64,000 bases of DNA. Source: Pseudomonas sp. URMO17WK12:I11 (lineage in GTDB: Bacteria; Pseudomonadota; Gammaproteobacteria; Pseudomonadales; Pseudomonadaceae). The notes beneath the pieces are model-generated. The model was not told the DNA's origin, did not search any database, and saw only the letters and a list, made by a program, of their open reading frames with translations. Numbering within the stretch: the first letter of the stretch is position 1; every line of letters begins with the position of its first letter. Of the stretch, positions 40,927-50,294 are shown piece after piece. The stretch is from assembly GCF_007677725.1 (NCBI RefSeq), contig NZ_VEDF01000007.1:121604-185603 (forward strand), in the 5' to 3' direction. The position numbers were made by a program, and so were the translations under genes.

Positions 40927-42141
40927 TTACTGGCGCAAGTCGCGATCACGCAGGCCCAGTAGATACAGCACGCCATCCAGGCCAAGGGTCGAGATCGCCT
41001 GCTTGGCCGACTGGCGCACCAATGGCTTGGCACGGAAGGCCACGCCGAGGCCGGCCAGGGCCAGCATCGGCAGGTCATTGGCACCGTCACCCACGGCGAT
41101 GGTCTGCTCCAGCTGCAAGCCTTCTTCACTGGCCAACTGTTGCAGCAAAGCGGCCTTGCGCTGGGCGTCGACGATCGGTTCGACCGTTTCACCGGTCACC
41201 TTGCCGTCGACGACGGGCAGTTCGTTGGCGAATACGTAATCGATGCCCAGTCGCGCTTGCACCTGCTTGGCGAAGTAGGAGAAGCCACCAGACAGGATGG
41301 CTGTCTTGTAGCCCAGGCGCTTGAGCTCGGCGAACAGGTGCTCGGCACCCTCGGTCAGGCGCAGGGATGCGCCAATTTCGTCGAGTACGCTCACATCCAG
41401 GCCTTTGAGCAGTGCCATGCGCTCCTTGAAGCTGGCGCGGAAGTCCAGCTCGCCGCGCATGGCGCGCTCGGTGATGGCCGCGACCTGTTCGCCGACACCG
41501 GCGGCCTTGGCCAACTCATCGATCACCTCGGCTTCGATCAGCGTGGAGTCCATGTCGAATACCGCCAGGCGGCGGTTGCGGCGGAACAGGTCGTCTTTCT
41601 GGAAGGCGATGTCGACGTTGAGCGCTTCGGACAAGGCGAAGAAGTCGGCGCGCAGGGCCTGGGCATCGCTCGGCACGCCGCGCACGGAGATCTCCAGGGC
41701 GGCCTTGGCGGTTTCGCTTGGCGCATCCAGCGCCACGCGGGCCGACAGGCGCTCGATGCGCTCGATGGTCAGGCCGTACTGGCTGATGACGGCGCTGACG
41801 CGCTGCAACTGTTTAGGGCTGATCTTGCGGCTGAGCAGGGTGACGATGTGGCGCGCCTCGCCCTGGGCATCGGCCCAGTGCTGGTAGTCGGCTTCCGAAA
41901 CGGGCGTGTAGCGGGCCTGCAGGTTCAGCTCATGGGCCTTGGACTGCACGCTCTGCAACAGGCGGGTGGCCACTTCGTTGTCGGGGATGTCGACCAGGAT
42001 GCCGAACGACAAGGTGCCGTGCATGACCGCCAGGCCGATGTCGAGGATGTTCACACCGCCCTGGAGCAGGACGCCGGTGATAGCCGCAGTGAGACCGGGT
42101 CGGTCTTCACCGGTGATGTTGATCAGGACGATTTCGCGCAA
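40927..42141 (-). CDS. serB: phosphoserine phosphatase SerB
   Basis: Catalyses the last step of serine synthesis, phosphoserine to serine. The 404 residues comprise two N-terminal ACT domains (about 1-80 and 95-170) and a C-terminal HAD phosphatase. The HAD nucleophile motif is VFDMDSTLIEAEVIDELA, the second motif ILSGGFSYF and the metal-site motif AVGDGANDLPML. The start is taken as TTG at 42141 (LREIVLINITGEDRPG) because GGAG lies seven bases upstream and the first ACT strand begins there. An ATG 11 codons earlier lacks a site. Divergent from the AhpA-family gene, as in E. coli serB-ytjB. Confidence 0.93.
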   Translation of the reverse strand: MREIVLINITGEDRPGLTAAITGVLLQGGVNILDIGLAVMHGTLSFGILVDIPDNEVATRLLQSVQSKAHELNLQARYTPVSEADYQHWADAQGEARHIVTLLSRKISPKQLQRVSAVISQYGLTIERIERLSARVALDAPSETAKAALEISVRGVPSDAQALRADFFALSEALNVDIAFQKDDLFRRNRRLAVFDMDSTLIEAEVIDELAKAAGVGEQVAAITERAMRGELDFRASFKERMALLKGLDVSVLDEIGASLRLTEGAEHLFAELKRLGYKTAILSGGFSYFAKQVQARLGIDYVFANELPVVDGKVTGETVEPIVDAQRKAALLQQLASEEGLQLEQTIAVGDGANDLPMLALAGLGVAFRAKPLVRQSAKQAISTLGLDGVLYLLGLRDRDLRQ

Positions 42142-42276
42142 AATCGGGCTCCGACTTCGATGAAAAATGCGCATTCTACCGATTTTCCATGACCATCGGG
42201 TGCTTACGCTACTTTGCCGACAAAACCCGGCTCGCTATACTGCGCAACACTTTTATGCCATTAAGAGCCTAGCTCT

Positions 42277-43731
42277 GTGAACCGGCCCACGCCCGTCAAA
42301 CCAGATAACTTCTTCCTGATGATCTTTCGTGCCCTGCGCCAACGTCGTGTTCCACTGGCACTGCGTATCGCCAGTACCAACATATTCCTGGTCGCCCTGG
42401 CGCTGGTGATCTATGCCTGCGTGATGGGCCTGCAGTTCAAGCAGGCCATGCATGAGCAGGCCGATGCCCTGGGCCAGAGCCTGACCACGCAGACCGCCAC
42501 GTCGGCCACCGAGCTGCTGGTGTCCAACGACATCCTCAGCCTCAACGTCCTGCTGGGCAACCTGGTGAAAAACCCGCTGGTGGCCCACGCGGCCATCTAC
42601 AGCGTCGACAACCGCATACTCGCCGAAGCCGGCCAGCGTCCGCGCAACAGCCTGCTGGGCGAAGCCGAGGGGCTGTACCAGACCAAGATCACCTTCCAGG
42701 ACGTGACCGCGGGGCAGTTGCGCATCAGCCTGGACATGGGCCAGTTCCAGCAGCCGATGCTGATCAGCCTGCAGAGCATGGGCATTCTGGCGGCGATCCT
42801 GCTGGCCTTGGCCTTGAGCCTGAGCCTGCGCCAAGGTCGTCACATCACCTTGCCGCTGTTGCAGTTGCGTGTCTGGCTGCGCGACCCGCATCCGTACACG
42901 CCGGCCATCGACCGTCAGGATGAGATCGGCGACATCGCCCGCCAGCTGCACGCACGCCTGGCGCCGCCACCTCCGCCTGAACCTGAGCCTGAGCCGGAGG
43001 AAGACGAGTTCGAAGACCTGCACGATGACGTGCAGGTCTTGCCGGCGCAACGCGCCAAGGCCGTGGTCCAGGCCGACGAGGACGACGACGCAGCCTTTGC
43101 CGGACTGCTGGATGACGAGCAAGCGGTGGTCAAACCTGCCCCCGTGATCAGCGATGAGCCGCAGTACAGCGCAGTGCTGGCCGTGCAACTGGGCTCGCAG
43201 GAACAACTGCGGCGCCTGCCGCGTACCCGCCTGAGCGAGCTGATCGAGCGCTACGAGGGTTGCCTGGAGCAAGCCGCGTCGCTGTACGAAGGTGAGATTC
43301 ACGCGCTCAACGACGGCAGCACGCTGGTGCTGTTCCACAGCCGCGAGTGTGGCGAAGATTACCTGACCAATGCCATCTGCTGCGGCGAGCTGCTGCGAGC
43401 CCTTGGCCACGCCTTGCAGATCGAAGTGGCCGACAGCGGCATCACTTTGCAACTGCAGTTGGGTCTGGCCTTGAGCGATGACCTGCAAGGGCTGGAGCAG
43501 GTCGATCTGTTGATGGCCGAGAAAGCCCAGGACGCCTTGGCGCTGTCACAGCACAGCCGCAACCTGCTGCTGGTGGAGCGGCAGATCAGTGATGATGAGC
43601 TGATTCGCAAGCGTGCACGGATTCGTCCGATCGCCAGCCCCGAAGGGGCCTGCTGCGTGGAACGCTTGATGGAGCCGTATCCATCGATGCTGGAGCGGCA
43701 GCTGGCGCGGATGCACGAACGCCGCGCCTGA
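42277..43731 (+). CDS. AhpA/YtjB-family membrane protein with cyclase-like C-terminal domain
   Basis: A 484-residue inner-membrane protein. Residues 1-220 match the Smp/YtjB family: TM1 at about 31-50, a periplasmic domain with VKNPLVAHAAIYSVDNRILAE, and TM2 at about 165-185 (MGILAAILLALALSLSL). An acidic, proline-rich linker follows (PPPPPEPEPEPEEDEFED). The C-terminal 190 residues, absent from E. coli YtjB, look like a degenerate class III nucleotide cyclase: SAVLAVQLGSQEQL, then EGEIHALNDGSTLVLF, then a helix and LQLQLGLALSD. The second-metal-type Asp is kept (NDG), but the first Asp position is Gln. Start GTG. Function unknown. Confidence 0.75.
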   Translation: MNRPTPVKPDNFFLMIFRALRQRRVPLALRIASTNIFLVALALVIYACVMGLQFKQAMHEQADALGQSLTTQTATSATELLVSNDILSLNVLLGNLVKNPLVAHAAIYSVDNRILAEAGQRPRNSLLGEAEGLYQTKITFQDVTAGQLRISLDMGQFQQPMLISLQSMGILAAILLALALSLSLRQGRHITLPLLQLRVWLRDPHPYTPAIDRQDEIGDIARQLHARLAPPPPPEPEPEPEEDEFEDLHDDVQVLPAQRAKAVVQADEDDDAAFAGLLDDEQAVVKPAPVISDEPQYSAVLAVQLGSQEQLRRLPRTRLSELIERYEGCLEQAASLYEGEIHALNDGSTLVLFHSRECGEDYLTNAICCGELLRALGHALQIEVADSGITLQLQLGLALSDDLQGLEQVDLLMAEKAQDALALSQHSRNLLLVERQISDDELIRKRARIRPIASPEGACCVERLMEPYPSMLERQLARMHERRA

Positions 43732-43738
43732 TGCACGT

Positions 43739-43769
43739 GCGCCGCCTTGCCCAAGGGCAGCGGCGGCGC
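43739..43769. terminator. large hairpin between convergent ahpA-family gene and psd
   Basis: GCGCCGCC (43739-43746) pairs with GGCGGCGC (43762-43769), and the stem continues inside with TGCCC-aa-GGGCA. It is a very stable hairpin without a T-run, in the 75-bp gap between convergent genes. It probably marks the 3' ends of both transcripts. Confidence 0.5.
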
Positions 43770-43806
43770 AGTGTGTTCCCCGGCGCTAACCGGGGCGTTG
43801 CCAGAT

Positions 43807-44670
43807 TCAGACCTGTTGCGGTTGGGCGAGCAATTCACCCATGCGCACCGCCGAGCCGGCACCGAGCAGCTCGGCCCACTTCACCTGCTGCGGGCCGAAC
43901 AGCACGATCGCAGTCGAACCCAACTTGAAGCGCCCGAGCTCGGCACCTTTCTCCAGGTGGATCGGTGCGCGGCTGGCATCGTCGTAGCGGAAGGTTTTCA
44001 GTTCGCGCTTAGGCGGCGTTACCAGGCCAGCCCACACCGTTTCGACCGAAGCGACGATCATCGCACCGACCAGCACCACGGCCATCGGCCCGCGCTCGGT
44101 ATCGAACAGGCAAACCACTCGCTCGTTGCGGGCGAACAGTTCCGGCACGTTCTCCGCCGTGGTCTGGTTCACCGAGAACAGCCGGCCGGGCACGTAGACC
44201 ATCTCGCGCAGGGTGCCGGCCAGGGGCATGTGCACGCGGTGATAATCCTTGGGCGACAGGTAGATGGTGGCGAACTCACCGCCCATGAACGGCGCCGCCA
44301 GGGCCGGGTCGCCGCCCAGCAGCTCCAGGGCGCTGAAGCTGTGACCCTTGGCCTGGAAGATGCGACCGTGCTCGATCGGGCCCAGTTGGCTGACCGCGCC
44401 ATCGGCCGGGCAGAGTACGGCACCTGGGCTCTGGTCCAGCGGGCGAGCGCCGGGCTTCAGGGCGCGGGTGAAGAATGCGTTGAAGTGCTCGTAGGCGCTG
44501 AGGTCTTCGACCAGGGCTTCGCTCATGTTGACCTGGTAGCGCTTGGCGAACCAGGCTGTGAAGGCATTCTTGAACCAGCGTACGCGGCATTCGGCGATGC
44601 AGCCGGCCAGGCGCGACAGCAGATGATGCGGCAGCAGGTGCTGGCTGATGATGAACAGGCGGGATTTCAT
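43807..44670 (-). CDS. psd: phosphatidylserine decarboxylase proenzyme Psd
   Basis: Converts phosphatidylserine to phosphatidylethanolamine at the inner membrane. The 287 residues fit the family. The self-cleavage motif is LGST, with Ser252 becoming the pyruvoyl group of the alpha chain. The DGAVSQLGPIEHGRIFQAKG block and the HRVHMPLAGTLREM active-site region are present. The start at 44670 (MKSRLFIISQHLLP) is the conserved one. The unit rhdA-psd is transcribed leftwards, 14 bp apart. Confidence 0.96.
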   Translation of the reverse strand: MKSRLFIISQHLLPHHLLSRLAGCIAECRVRWFKNAFTAWFAKRYQVNMSEALVEDLSAYEHFNAFFTRALKPGARPLDQSPGAVLCPADGAVSQLGPIEHGRIFQAKGHSFSALELLGGDPALAAPFMGGEFATIYLSPKDYHRVHMPLAGTLREMVYVPGRLFSVNQTTAENVPELFARNERVVCLFDTERGPMAVVLVGAMIVASVETVWAGLVTPPKRELKTFRYDDASRAPIHLEKGAELGRFKLGSTAIVLFGPQQVKWAELLGAGSAVRMGELLAQPQQV

Positions 44671-44684
44671 TGTAGGCAGTGTCC

Positions 44685-45494
44685 TTAAACTTCGACAGGC
44701 GTGTCCGGGTGGTTGCCCCATTCGCTCCACGAACCGGCATAGGCCTTGATGCGTGGGTAGCCGAGGGCCTTGGCCACCAGGTAGGTAAAGCCGGAGCGGC
44801 GGTGAGTCTGACAGTGGGTGATCACTTCCTTGTCGGGGGTGATACCCAGCTGCGCCAGTACGTCGGCGATGTCGTGACGGATGCGCAGGTGATCATTGAG
44901 GTCCATGCCGGCGGTCCATTCGAAATTGACCGCGCCGGGTATGTGCCCGCCCTTGGCGGCGAGGACTTTTTCGCCGCTGAATTCCTGCGGCGCACGAGCG
45001 TCCCAGACCACCAGGTCGGCGGCGCCCAAGCGACTTTGCAAGTATTCGCGGGTGGCCGTCGGCTCGCTGTGCAGGTGCAGGTGCACCGGGGCAGTGCCGG
45101 CGGCCGGGACTGCGGTGCTGAGCTGGTCGGCCGGCCAGGCCTGGATGCCGCCGTTGAGGTAGTGATAGTGCGGATGACCGATGACATCGAGCAGCCAGAT
45201 GAAGCGCCCGGCCCAGCCGCCGCCTTCATCGTCATAGACCACGTAGACGGCGTCGTCTCGGTGCCCCAGTTCGCTGAACAGCCTTTCCAGCTCGCCCAGG
45301 CCTGGCAGCAAGCCAGGCGCCGGCGGTTGCCCGAGCTGGGTGCGCTTGCCCTCGACGAAGCGCGCACCTGGGATATGCCCGCTGACATAGCGGTTGGCGC
45401 TGCTCAAGTCGACCAGGATCAACTGCGGGCAGTCCAGGCGCGGTAGCAGGTCCGCGGCTTCGATCACCAGCGGCAGACCGGAAAAGTCAGTCAT
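44685..45494 (-). CDS. rhdA: thiosulfate:cyanide sulfurtransferase (rhodanese) RhdA
   Basis: Transfers sulfane sulfur from thiosulfate to cyanide or protein acceptors. The 269 residues hold two rhodanese domains; the C-terminal one carries the catalytic Cys228 in CQTHRRSG, nearly identical to the CQTHHRS loop of Azotobacter RhdA. The N-terminal domain is inactive in this family. In cyanogenic pseudomonads it gives cyanide tolerance. The start at 45494 (MTDFSGLPLVIEA) is preferred over a longer open frame. It probably shares a transcript with psd. Confidence 0.92.
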   Translation of the reverse strand: MTDFSGLPLVIEAADLLPRLDCPQLILVDLSSANRYVSGHIPGARFVEGKRTQLGQPPAPGLLPGLGELERLFSELGHRDDAVYVVYDDEGGGWAGRFIWLLDVIGHPHYHYLNGGIQAWPADQLSTAVPAAGTAPVHLHLHSEPTATREYLQSRLGAADLVVWDARAPQEFSGEKVLAAKGGHIPGAVNFEWTAGMDLNDHLRIRHDIADVLAQLGITPDKEVITHCQTHRRSGFTYLVAKALGYPRIKAYAGSWSEWGNHPDTPVEV

Positions 45495-45537
45495 CCACGT
45501 TCTCCAGGGGCAAAGAGCAGCGATTGTAGCGCATGCC

Positions 45538-47073
45538 CTAGGCTTCGCGGTTGCCAAACACCGCCAGCGCCCGCTCGATACATTGCGCGGTTTTACCGAA
45601 CGCTTGCACGCTGACATCGGCCAGGGGCTTGCCGCCTTGGTCGGCGATCACCAGCATCAACACCTGATCGTTGACCGCCAGCGAACGCAGCAGCACGTGT
45701 TCGCTGCGAAACAGCGCGCGTATCGGGGTTGGCAGCAAAGGCGCGAACTGGCCATGGTTGTCAGGCGTCAGGCGCAGTTGACCGGCCTTGCTCAGCAGCC
45801 TTTGCAACAGCTTGCTGTCGGCGACCGGCAGCGTCACGGCGTCGGCCTGCTTGGGCAAACCGGCGCTCTGCTGCACCCGTAGTACTTCGCTGTTGCGGTC
45901 CAATGCCAGTAACAGCACGCGCTGCATGCCGCCAGCGAGCAGGGCGTCGCGTGCGTGCGTGGCCAGGTGTACGGCGTTAGTGAAGCGGCTGGGCTGGGCC
46001 AGCAGGTCTTGGCACAGCGTGCGCCAGCGGCCGAGGTCTTCGCTCGACGGCGGTGGTGGCGCGAGCATGTCTGGGTGAGGGCGGCGTTGCTGCCACGGCC
46101 AGATCAGCGCTTCGGCCGGATGGAACAGGGCATGTCGGGCATGGCGCCGGGCACTGGCGGCGGCCTGCTGGTGCACTTGTTGCTGCACATCGTCCAACGA
46201 AGTCTGCAGGTACAGCGCGGTCAGCAGCTGCCAGCGCAGCAAGTGTGGGTTGTCCCAGCCCACCTGCGCCGCCAGGGCCAGGTTATTGGCCAGCAGCACG
46301 GTATTGGCCGGCTCGTTGAACCAGCGGCGCAGCCCCGGCGCCTCGTCCAGGCGATGCTGCTGGGCGAGCAGGTCGTCTTCACGCGCGATGCTCAGGACCT
46401 GGGCCAGTTGCTCACGTTCTTCGAGCAGCAAGCGGTAGCCTTGGGTGACCCAGCGCGGCAGGCGCCAGTGCTCGGCTACTGCCTGGCACAGCGCCATGAT
46501 GCGCACGCCGAACAATTCATGTTCGACCTCGGCCGCTTCCTCGCCTTTGTGAATGACCCGCAACTCCCAGGCATCGAGCAGCTTCGGATAGGCCAGCGCC
46601 ATGGGCCAGAGCGGCGCCAGAAACAGCAGGCTACCCCAGTGGATCTCCTGCCACAGCCGCGCCAGGCGGCTGGCGAACAGCCCACTGGCCTGCTGGGCCG
46701 CATGCTGGCTGATCATCAGGAACTGGCGCAGCACGGGCGGAATGTCGTCTTCGGGCACTGCCGGCAGGCGCAACAGCAATTGGCGGGTGCGGGTCAGACC
46801 CAGGCGGTTGAGGGCGATTTCCAGGCTTTCGGCTGGCTCGGCCTGGCTGGCATTGGCCGGATGATTGGCTTCGCGCATGGCGGACAACACCAGCGCGGGG
46901 CTGTCCTGCATCAGTTCGGCGATGTCACGCAACGAGCGGCGGCTGTCATTGATGGCATTCATGACCCGCTCGTAGCTGTGCTTGGGCACCGGGACGCGCA
47001 GCCCGTCGAGCAGCTTCACCCAGGCCTCTAGCGTACGCGGATTGTCAGTAGGCACCTTGGATTCCATTGGCAT
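45538..47073 (-). CDS. HDOD-domain protein
   Basis: A 511-residue cytosolic protein. An HDOD domain spans about residues 15-240 (LRVPVPKHSYERVMNAIND, LAEL-type turn, SLEIALNRLGLTRTRQLLLRLP). HDOD proteins are HD-related but catalytically silent and act in bacterial signalling, often with motility or c-di-GMP pathways. The C-terminal third (EVLRVQQSAGLPKQADAVTLP...QVLMLVIADQGGKPL) may be a GAF-like sensory fold; this is an inference. It is divergent from motA with about 130 bp between. The start may instead be the ATG two codons downstream, as neither has a clear Shine-Dalgarno. Confidence 0.82.
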   Translation of the reverse strand: MPMESKVPTDNPRTLEAWVKLLDGLRVPVPKHSYERVMNAINDSRRSLRDIAELMQDSPALVLSAMREANHPANASQAEPAESLEIALNRLGLTRTRQLLLRLPAVPEDDIPPVLRQFLMISQHAAQQASGLFASRLARLWQEIHWGSLLFLAPLWPMALAYPKLLDAWELRVIHKGEEAAEVEHELFGVRIMALCQAVAEHWRLPRWVTQGYRLLLEEREQLAQVLSIAREDDLLAQQHRLDEAPGLRRWFNEPANTVLLANNLALAAQVGWDNPHLLRWQLLTALYLQTSLDDVQQQVHQQAAASARRHARHALFHPAEALIWPWQQRRPHPDMLAPPPPSSEDLGRWRTLCQDLLAQPSRFTNAVHLATHARDALLAGGMQRVLLLALDRNSEVLRVQQSAGLPKQADAVTLPVADSKLLQRLLSKAGQLRLTPDNHGQFAPLLPTPIRALFRSEHVLLRSLAVNDQVLMLVIADQGGKPLADVSVQAFGKTAQCIERALAVFGNREA

Positions 47074-47203
47074 TTTGACATCAGTCCAAACTGGCTTTTC
47101 GCTTTGAGTGGCTATAGTCTGGCGCAGTTCTGCCGATAAGTAGAAGAAGAGTTTTAAAGCTCCCGTCCCTCACCCTGACCACGACAGCAAGTGCTTTGAT
47201 CCT

Positions 47204-48055
47204 ATGGCTAAAATTATCGGCATCATCGTCGTATTCGCGAGCGTGCTCGGCGGATATGTACTCTCCCACGGCAAGATCGCGGCGCTGATCCAGCCGTTCG
47301 AAGTGCTCATCATCGGCGGTGCGGCGTTTGGCGCTTTCCTGCAGGCCAACCCCGGTTACATGACCATGCATGTAATCAAGAAGTCGCTGAAGATGTTCGG
47401 TTCGCGCTTCACCCACACGTTCTACCTCGAAGTGCTCGGCCTGGTTTACGAGATTCTCAACAAGAGCCGTCGGGAAGGCATGATGGCGATCGAGGGCGAT
47501 ATCGAAGACGCCGCAGCCAGCCCGATTTTCGCCAAGTACCCCGCGGTACTCGGCGATGAGCGCATGACCGCGTTCATCTGTGATTACCTGCGCATCATGT
47601 CGACCGGCAACATGGCGCCGCATGAGCTCGAAGGCCTGTTCGACATGGAGCTGCTGAGCATGAAGGAAGAGCTCGAGCACCCCTCCCATGCGGTCAACGG
47701 CATCGCCGATGGCATGCCAGGCTTCGGTATCGTCGCGGCGGTACTGGGCATTGTCGTGACCATGGCGTCGCTGGGTGACGGCGATCAGGCTTCGATCGGT
47801 CTGCACGTCGGTGCGGCGCTGGTCGGTACCTTCTTCGGTATCCTCGCGGCCTATGGCTTCTTCGGCCCGCTGGCCAAGTGCCTGGAGCATGATGCCAAGG
47901 AAGAAATCAACCTCTATGAGTCGATCAAGGCTTCGCTGGTGGCCTCGGCTTCGGGCATGCCGCCTTCGCTGGCGGTGGAATTCGGGCGCAAGGTGCTGTA
48001 CCCCAAGCACCGTCCGAGCTTTGCCGAGCTGGAACAAGCAGTTCGCGGTCGCTAA
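47204..48055 (+). CDS. motA: flagellar motor stator protein MotA
   Basis: The proton-channel subunit of the flagellar stator. The 283 residues carry four membrane segments and a cytoplasmic domain between TM2 and TM3 with conserved charged residues. The functional-proline segment GMPGFGIVAAVLGIVVTMASLG precedes TM3. It is followed 3 bp later by motB. These are the proton-driven, MotAB-type stator genes, far from the main flagellar clusters as in other pseudomonads, which also have a second stator set MotCD. Confidence 0.96.
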   Translation: MAKIIGIIVVFASVLGGYVLSHGKIAALIQPFEVLIIGGAAFGAFLQANPGYMTMHVIKKSLKMFGSRFTHTFYLEVLGLVYEILNKSRREGMMAIEGDIEDAAASPIFAKYPAVLGDERMTAFICDYLRIMSTGNMAPHELEGLFDMELLSMKEELEHPSHAVNGIADGMPGFGIVAAVLGIVVTMASLGDGDQASIGLHVGAALVGTFFGILAAYGFFGPLAKCLEHDAKEEINLYESIKASLVASASGMPPSLAVEFGRKVLYPKHRPSFAELEQAVRGR

Positions 48056-48058
48056 GCC

Positions 48059-49087
48059 ATGGAAAACAATCAGCCGATAATCATCAAGCGCGTCAAGCGC
48101 TATGGTGGCGGCCACCACGGTGGCGCCTGGAAGATCGCCTTCGCCGACTTCGCCACGGCCATGATGGCGTTCTTCCTGGTGCTGTGGCTGCTGTCCACGG
48201 CCACCCCTGAGCAGAAGATCGCCATTGCCGGTTACTTCAAGGACCCGATCGGCTTCTCCGAAAGCGGTACGCCCTACGTCATCGATCTGGGCGGCTCGCC
48301 GCAGCTGGCGCCGGACAAGACCATCAACCCCGAGGAGAAGTCCGAGCCGACGCCTGACACCAGCATTCAGCTGGACAAGGACCAGGTCGAGACGATGGCC
48401 GAGCAGGTCGAGCGCGAGCGTCTGGAGCTGCTGTTGCAGGAGCTGCAGAACAAGGTCGAGGAAAACCCGCAGCTGCAGAAGTTCAAGGATCAGATCCTCT
48501 TCGAGATCACCCAGGACGGCCTGCGCATTCAGATCATGGACGCCGAGAACCGGCCCATGTTCGATATCGGCAGCGCGCGGTTGCAGCCGTATTTCGAAGA
48601 CATCCTGCTGGCCATGGCCGACACCATCAAGGCGGTGCCGAACAAGATCAGCATCAGCGGTCACACTGACGCCAAGGCCTATTCCGGCACCGGTGATTTC
48701 GGTAACTGGGAATTGTCGGCCAACCGCGCTAACGCCGCCCGTCGCGCGCTGGTCGCCGGTGGCTATCCAGACGGCCAGGTGGCGCGGGTGGTGGGCTACG
48801 CCTCATCGTCGCTGTTCGACCGCAAGAATCCGTTCAACCCGGTCAACCGCCGCATCGACATCATCGTGCTGACCAAGAAAGCCCAACGCAACATCGAGGG
48901 CGAGCAGGGCACGGAGCAAGCGCCGCCAGCGCCGTCGGCCGAAGCTGCGCCTGGCGCAGCCGCGCCCGACACTGCAGCGCCAGCGGAGCCTGCAAACCAG
49001 GCACCGATGCAGCCGCGGGAGCTGCGGCAGAAGCTGAACATTTTCGAGGATGGGACCTTGAAGATGGACGAAGCCAAGGACCAGTAA
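48059..49087 (+). CDS. motB: flagellar motor stator protein MotB
   Basis: The peptidoglycan-anchored stator subunit. The 342 residues include a single N-terminal TM helix with the essential proton-binding Asp30 (KIAFADFATAMMAFFLVLW), a plug/linker region, and an OmpA-like peptidoglycan-binding domain with ISISGHTDAKAYSG and NRRIDIIVL. The C-terminal tail after about residue 280 is Ala/Pro-rich and probably flexible. Co-transcribed with motA. Confidence 0.96.
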   Translation: MENNQPIIIKRVKRYGGGHHGGAWKIAFADFATAMMAFFLVLWLLSTATPEQKIAIAGYFKDPIGFSESGTPYVIDLGGSPQLAPDKTINPEEKSEPTPDTSIQLDKDQVETMAEQVERERLELLLQELQNKVEENPQLQKFKDQILFEITQDGLRIQIMDAENRPMFDIGSARLQPYFEDILLAMADTIKAVPNKISISGHTDAKAYSGTGDFGNWELSANRANAARRALVAGGYPDGQVARVVGYASSSLFDRKNPFNPVNRRIDIIVLTKKAQRNIEGEQGTEQAPPAPSAEAAPGAAAPDTAAPAEPANQAPMQPRELRQKLNIFEDGTLKMDEAKDQ

Positions 49088-49094
49088 ACTGCGC

Positions 49095-49113
49095 GGAGCC
49101 GCCGTGCGGCTCC
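49095..49113. terminator. hairpin between convergent motB and rsgA
   Basis: GGAGCCGC-cgt-GCGGCTCC is a perfect 8-bp stem just after the motB stop. No T-run follows on either strand. It probably delimits both convergent transcripts. Confidence 0.55.
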
Positions 49114-49136
49114 ATGAATGCCTGACGGCCTGGTTC

Positions 49137-50168
49137 CTAGTAGCTGTCTTCGGGCAGGCTGGCGATGATCGAGCGGTAGCTGTGCATGCGTTGCGGCTTG
49201 ATACGGCCCTCGTCGAGGGCCTTGAGCAGCGCGCAGCCCGGCTCGCGGTCATGCTTGCAGTCGCGGAAGCGGCAGGTGCCGAACAGCTCGCGAAACTCGA
49301 TGAAACCTTCTTCCACATCGCTGCGGCTGACATGGCCGAGCCCGAATTCGCGGATGCCCGGCGAGTCGATCAGGTTGCCGCCGTTGGGGAAGTGGTACAG
49401 GCGCGCAGTGGTGGTGGTGTGGGTACCCTGGCCGGACCACTCGGACAGGTCGCCAACGCGCGTGCCTGCCGCTGGCAGCAGGCTGTTGACCAGCGACGAC
49501 TTGCCCACGCCGGATTGGCCAACGAACACACTGATGTGGCCGTCGAGCATGTGCTGCAAGCGTTGCATGCCGTCGCCCTGGTGTGCGGAAACTTCGAGCA
49601 GCGGGTAGCCCAGGTCGCGGTAGACTTCGAGCAGCGCGTGCAGACCGGGGCCGTTTTCGTCGTCGATCAGGTCGGCCTTGTTCAGCAGCAGCAACGGCCG
49701 GATACCGGCATGCTCGGCGGCGACCAGATAGCGGTCGATCAAGTTCGGATGTGGCTCCGGCGCGGGCGCGAAGACGATTACGATCAGGTCGACGTTGGCC
49801 GCCACCGGCTTGAGTTGACCGTGGTTGTTCGGCCGGCATAGCTCGGTGCTGCGGGGCATCTGCGCGACGATCACGCCGATGCCCTGGTTGCCGGCGCGCC
49901 ATACCACGCGGTCGCCGGTCACCAGTGCCGGCAGGTTGGCGCGCAAGTGGCAGCGCACGACCTGGCCTGCGGCTTCGCCATCCTGGGCTTCTACCTCGAC
50001 CTGCACGCCGAAGTGGGCGATGACCAGGCCCAACTGCTCCGGCCCCAGGTCGCCGCCCTCCAGCTCCTGCAGCACGTGCTGCTCGCGTTTGGCGGCGCGA
50101 GCGGCGCGTTCGTTCTGGATTTTTTCGATCCGCCAATTTTGGCGACGATTGAGCTGGCGTTTGGCCAT
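49137..50168 (-). CDS. rsgA: ribosome small subunit-dependent GTPase RsgA
   Basis: A circularly permuted GTPase that helps late 30S maturation. The 343 residues show an N-terminal OB fold, then the permuted order: G4 LLNKADL first, G1 [12 protein letters not shown] later, and G3 DSPGIREFG last. A C-terminal zinc site C-x4-C-x-H-x5-C ([14 protein letters not shown]) is present. The start at 50168 ([10 protein letters not shown]) is the conserved one; the ORF extends seven codons further. Divergent from orn. Confidence 0.95.
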   Translation of the reverse strand: MAKRQLNRRQNWRIEKIQNERAARAAKREQHVLQELEGGDLGPEQLGLVIAHFGVQVEVEAQDGEAAGQVVRCHLRANLPALVTGDRVVWRAGNQGIGVIVAQMPRSTELCRPNNHGQLKPVAANVDLIVIVFAPAPEPHPNLIDRYLVAAEHAGIRPLLLLNKADLIDDENGPGLHALLEVYRDLGYPLLEVSAHQGDGMQRLQHMLDGHISVFVGQSGVGKSSLVNSLLPAAGTRVGDLSEWSGQGTHTTTTARLYHFPNGGNLIDSPGIREFGLGHVSRSDVEEGFIEFRELFGTCRFRDCKHDREPGCALLKALDEGRIKPQRMHSYRSIIASLPEDSY

Positions 50169-50294
50169 GAACCTTCCAAGGTGGGGCAAGTTGAAAACGG
50201 CAGGCAGTTTAGCACGCCGTGGTGCCGACCATTCTGCTTACCTGTGGGAGGCGACGCTAGGCTACTATGACGGCCTATACGAGGAGTTCCGTTC

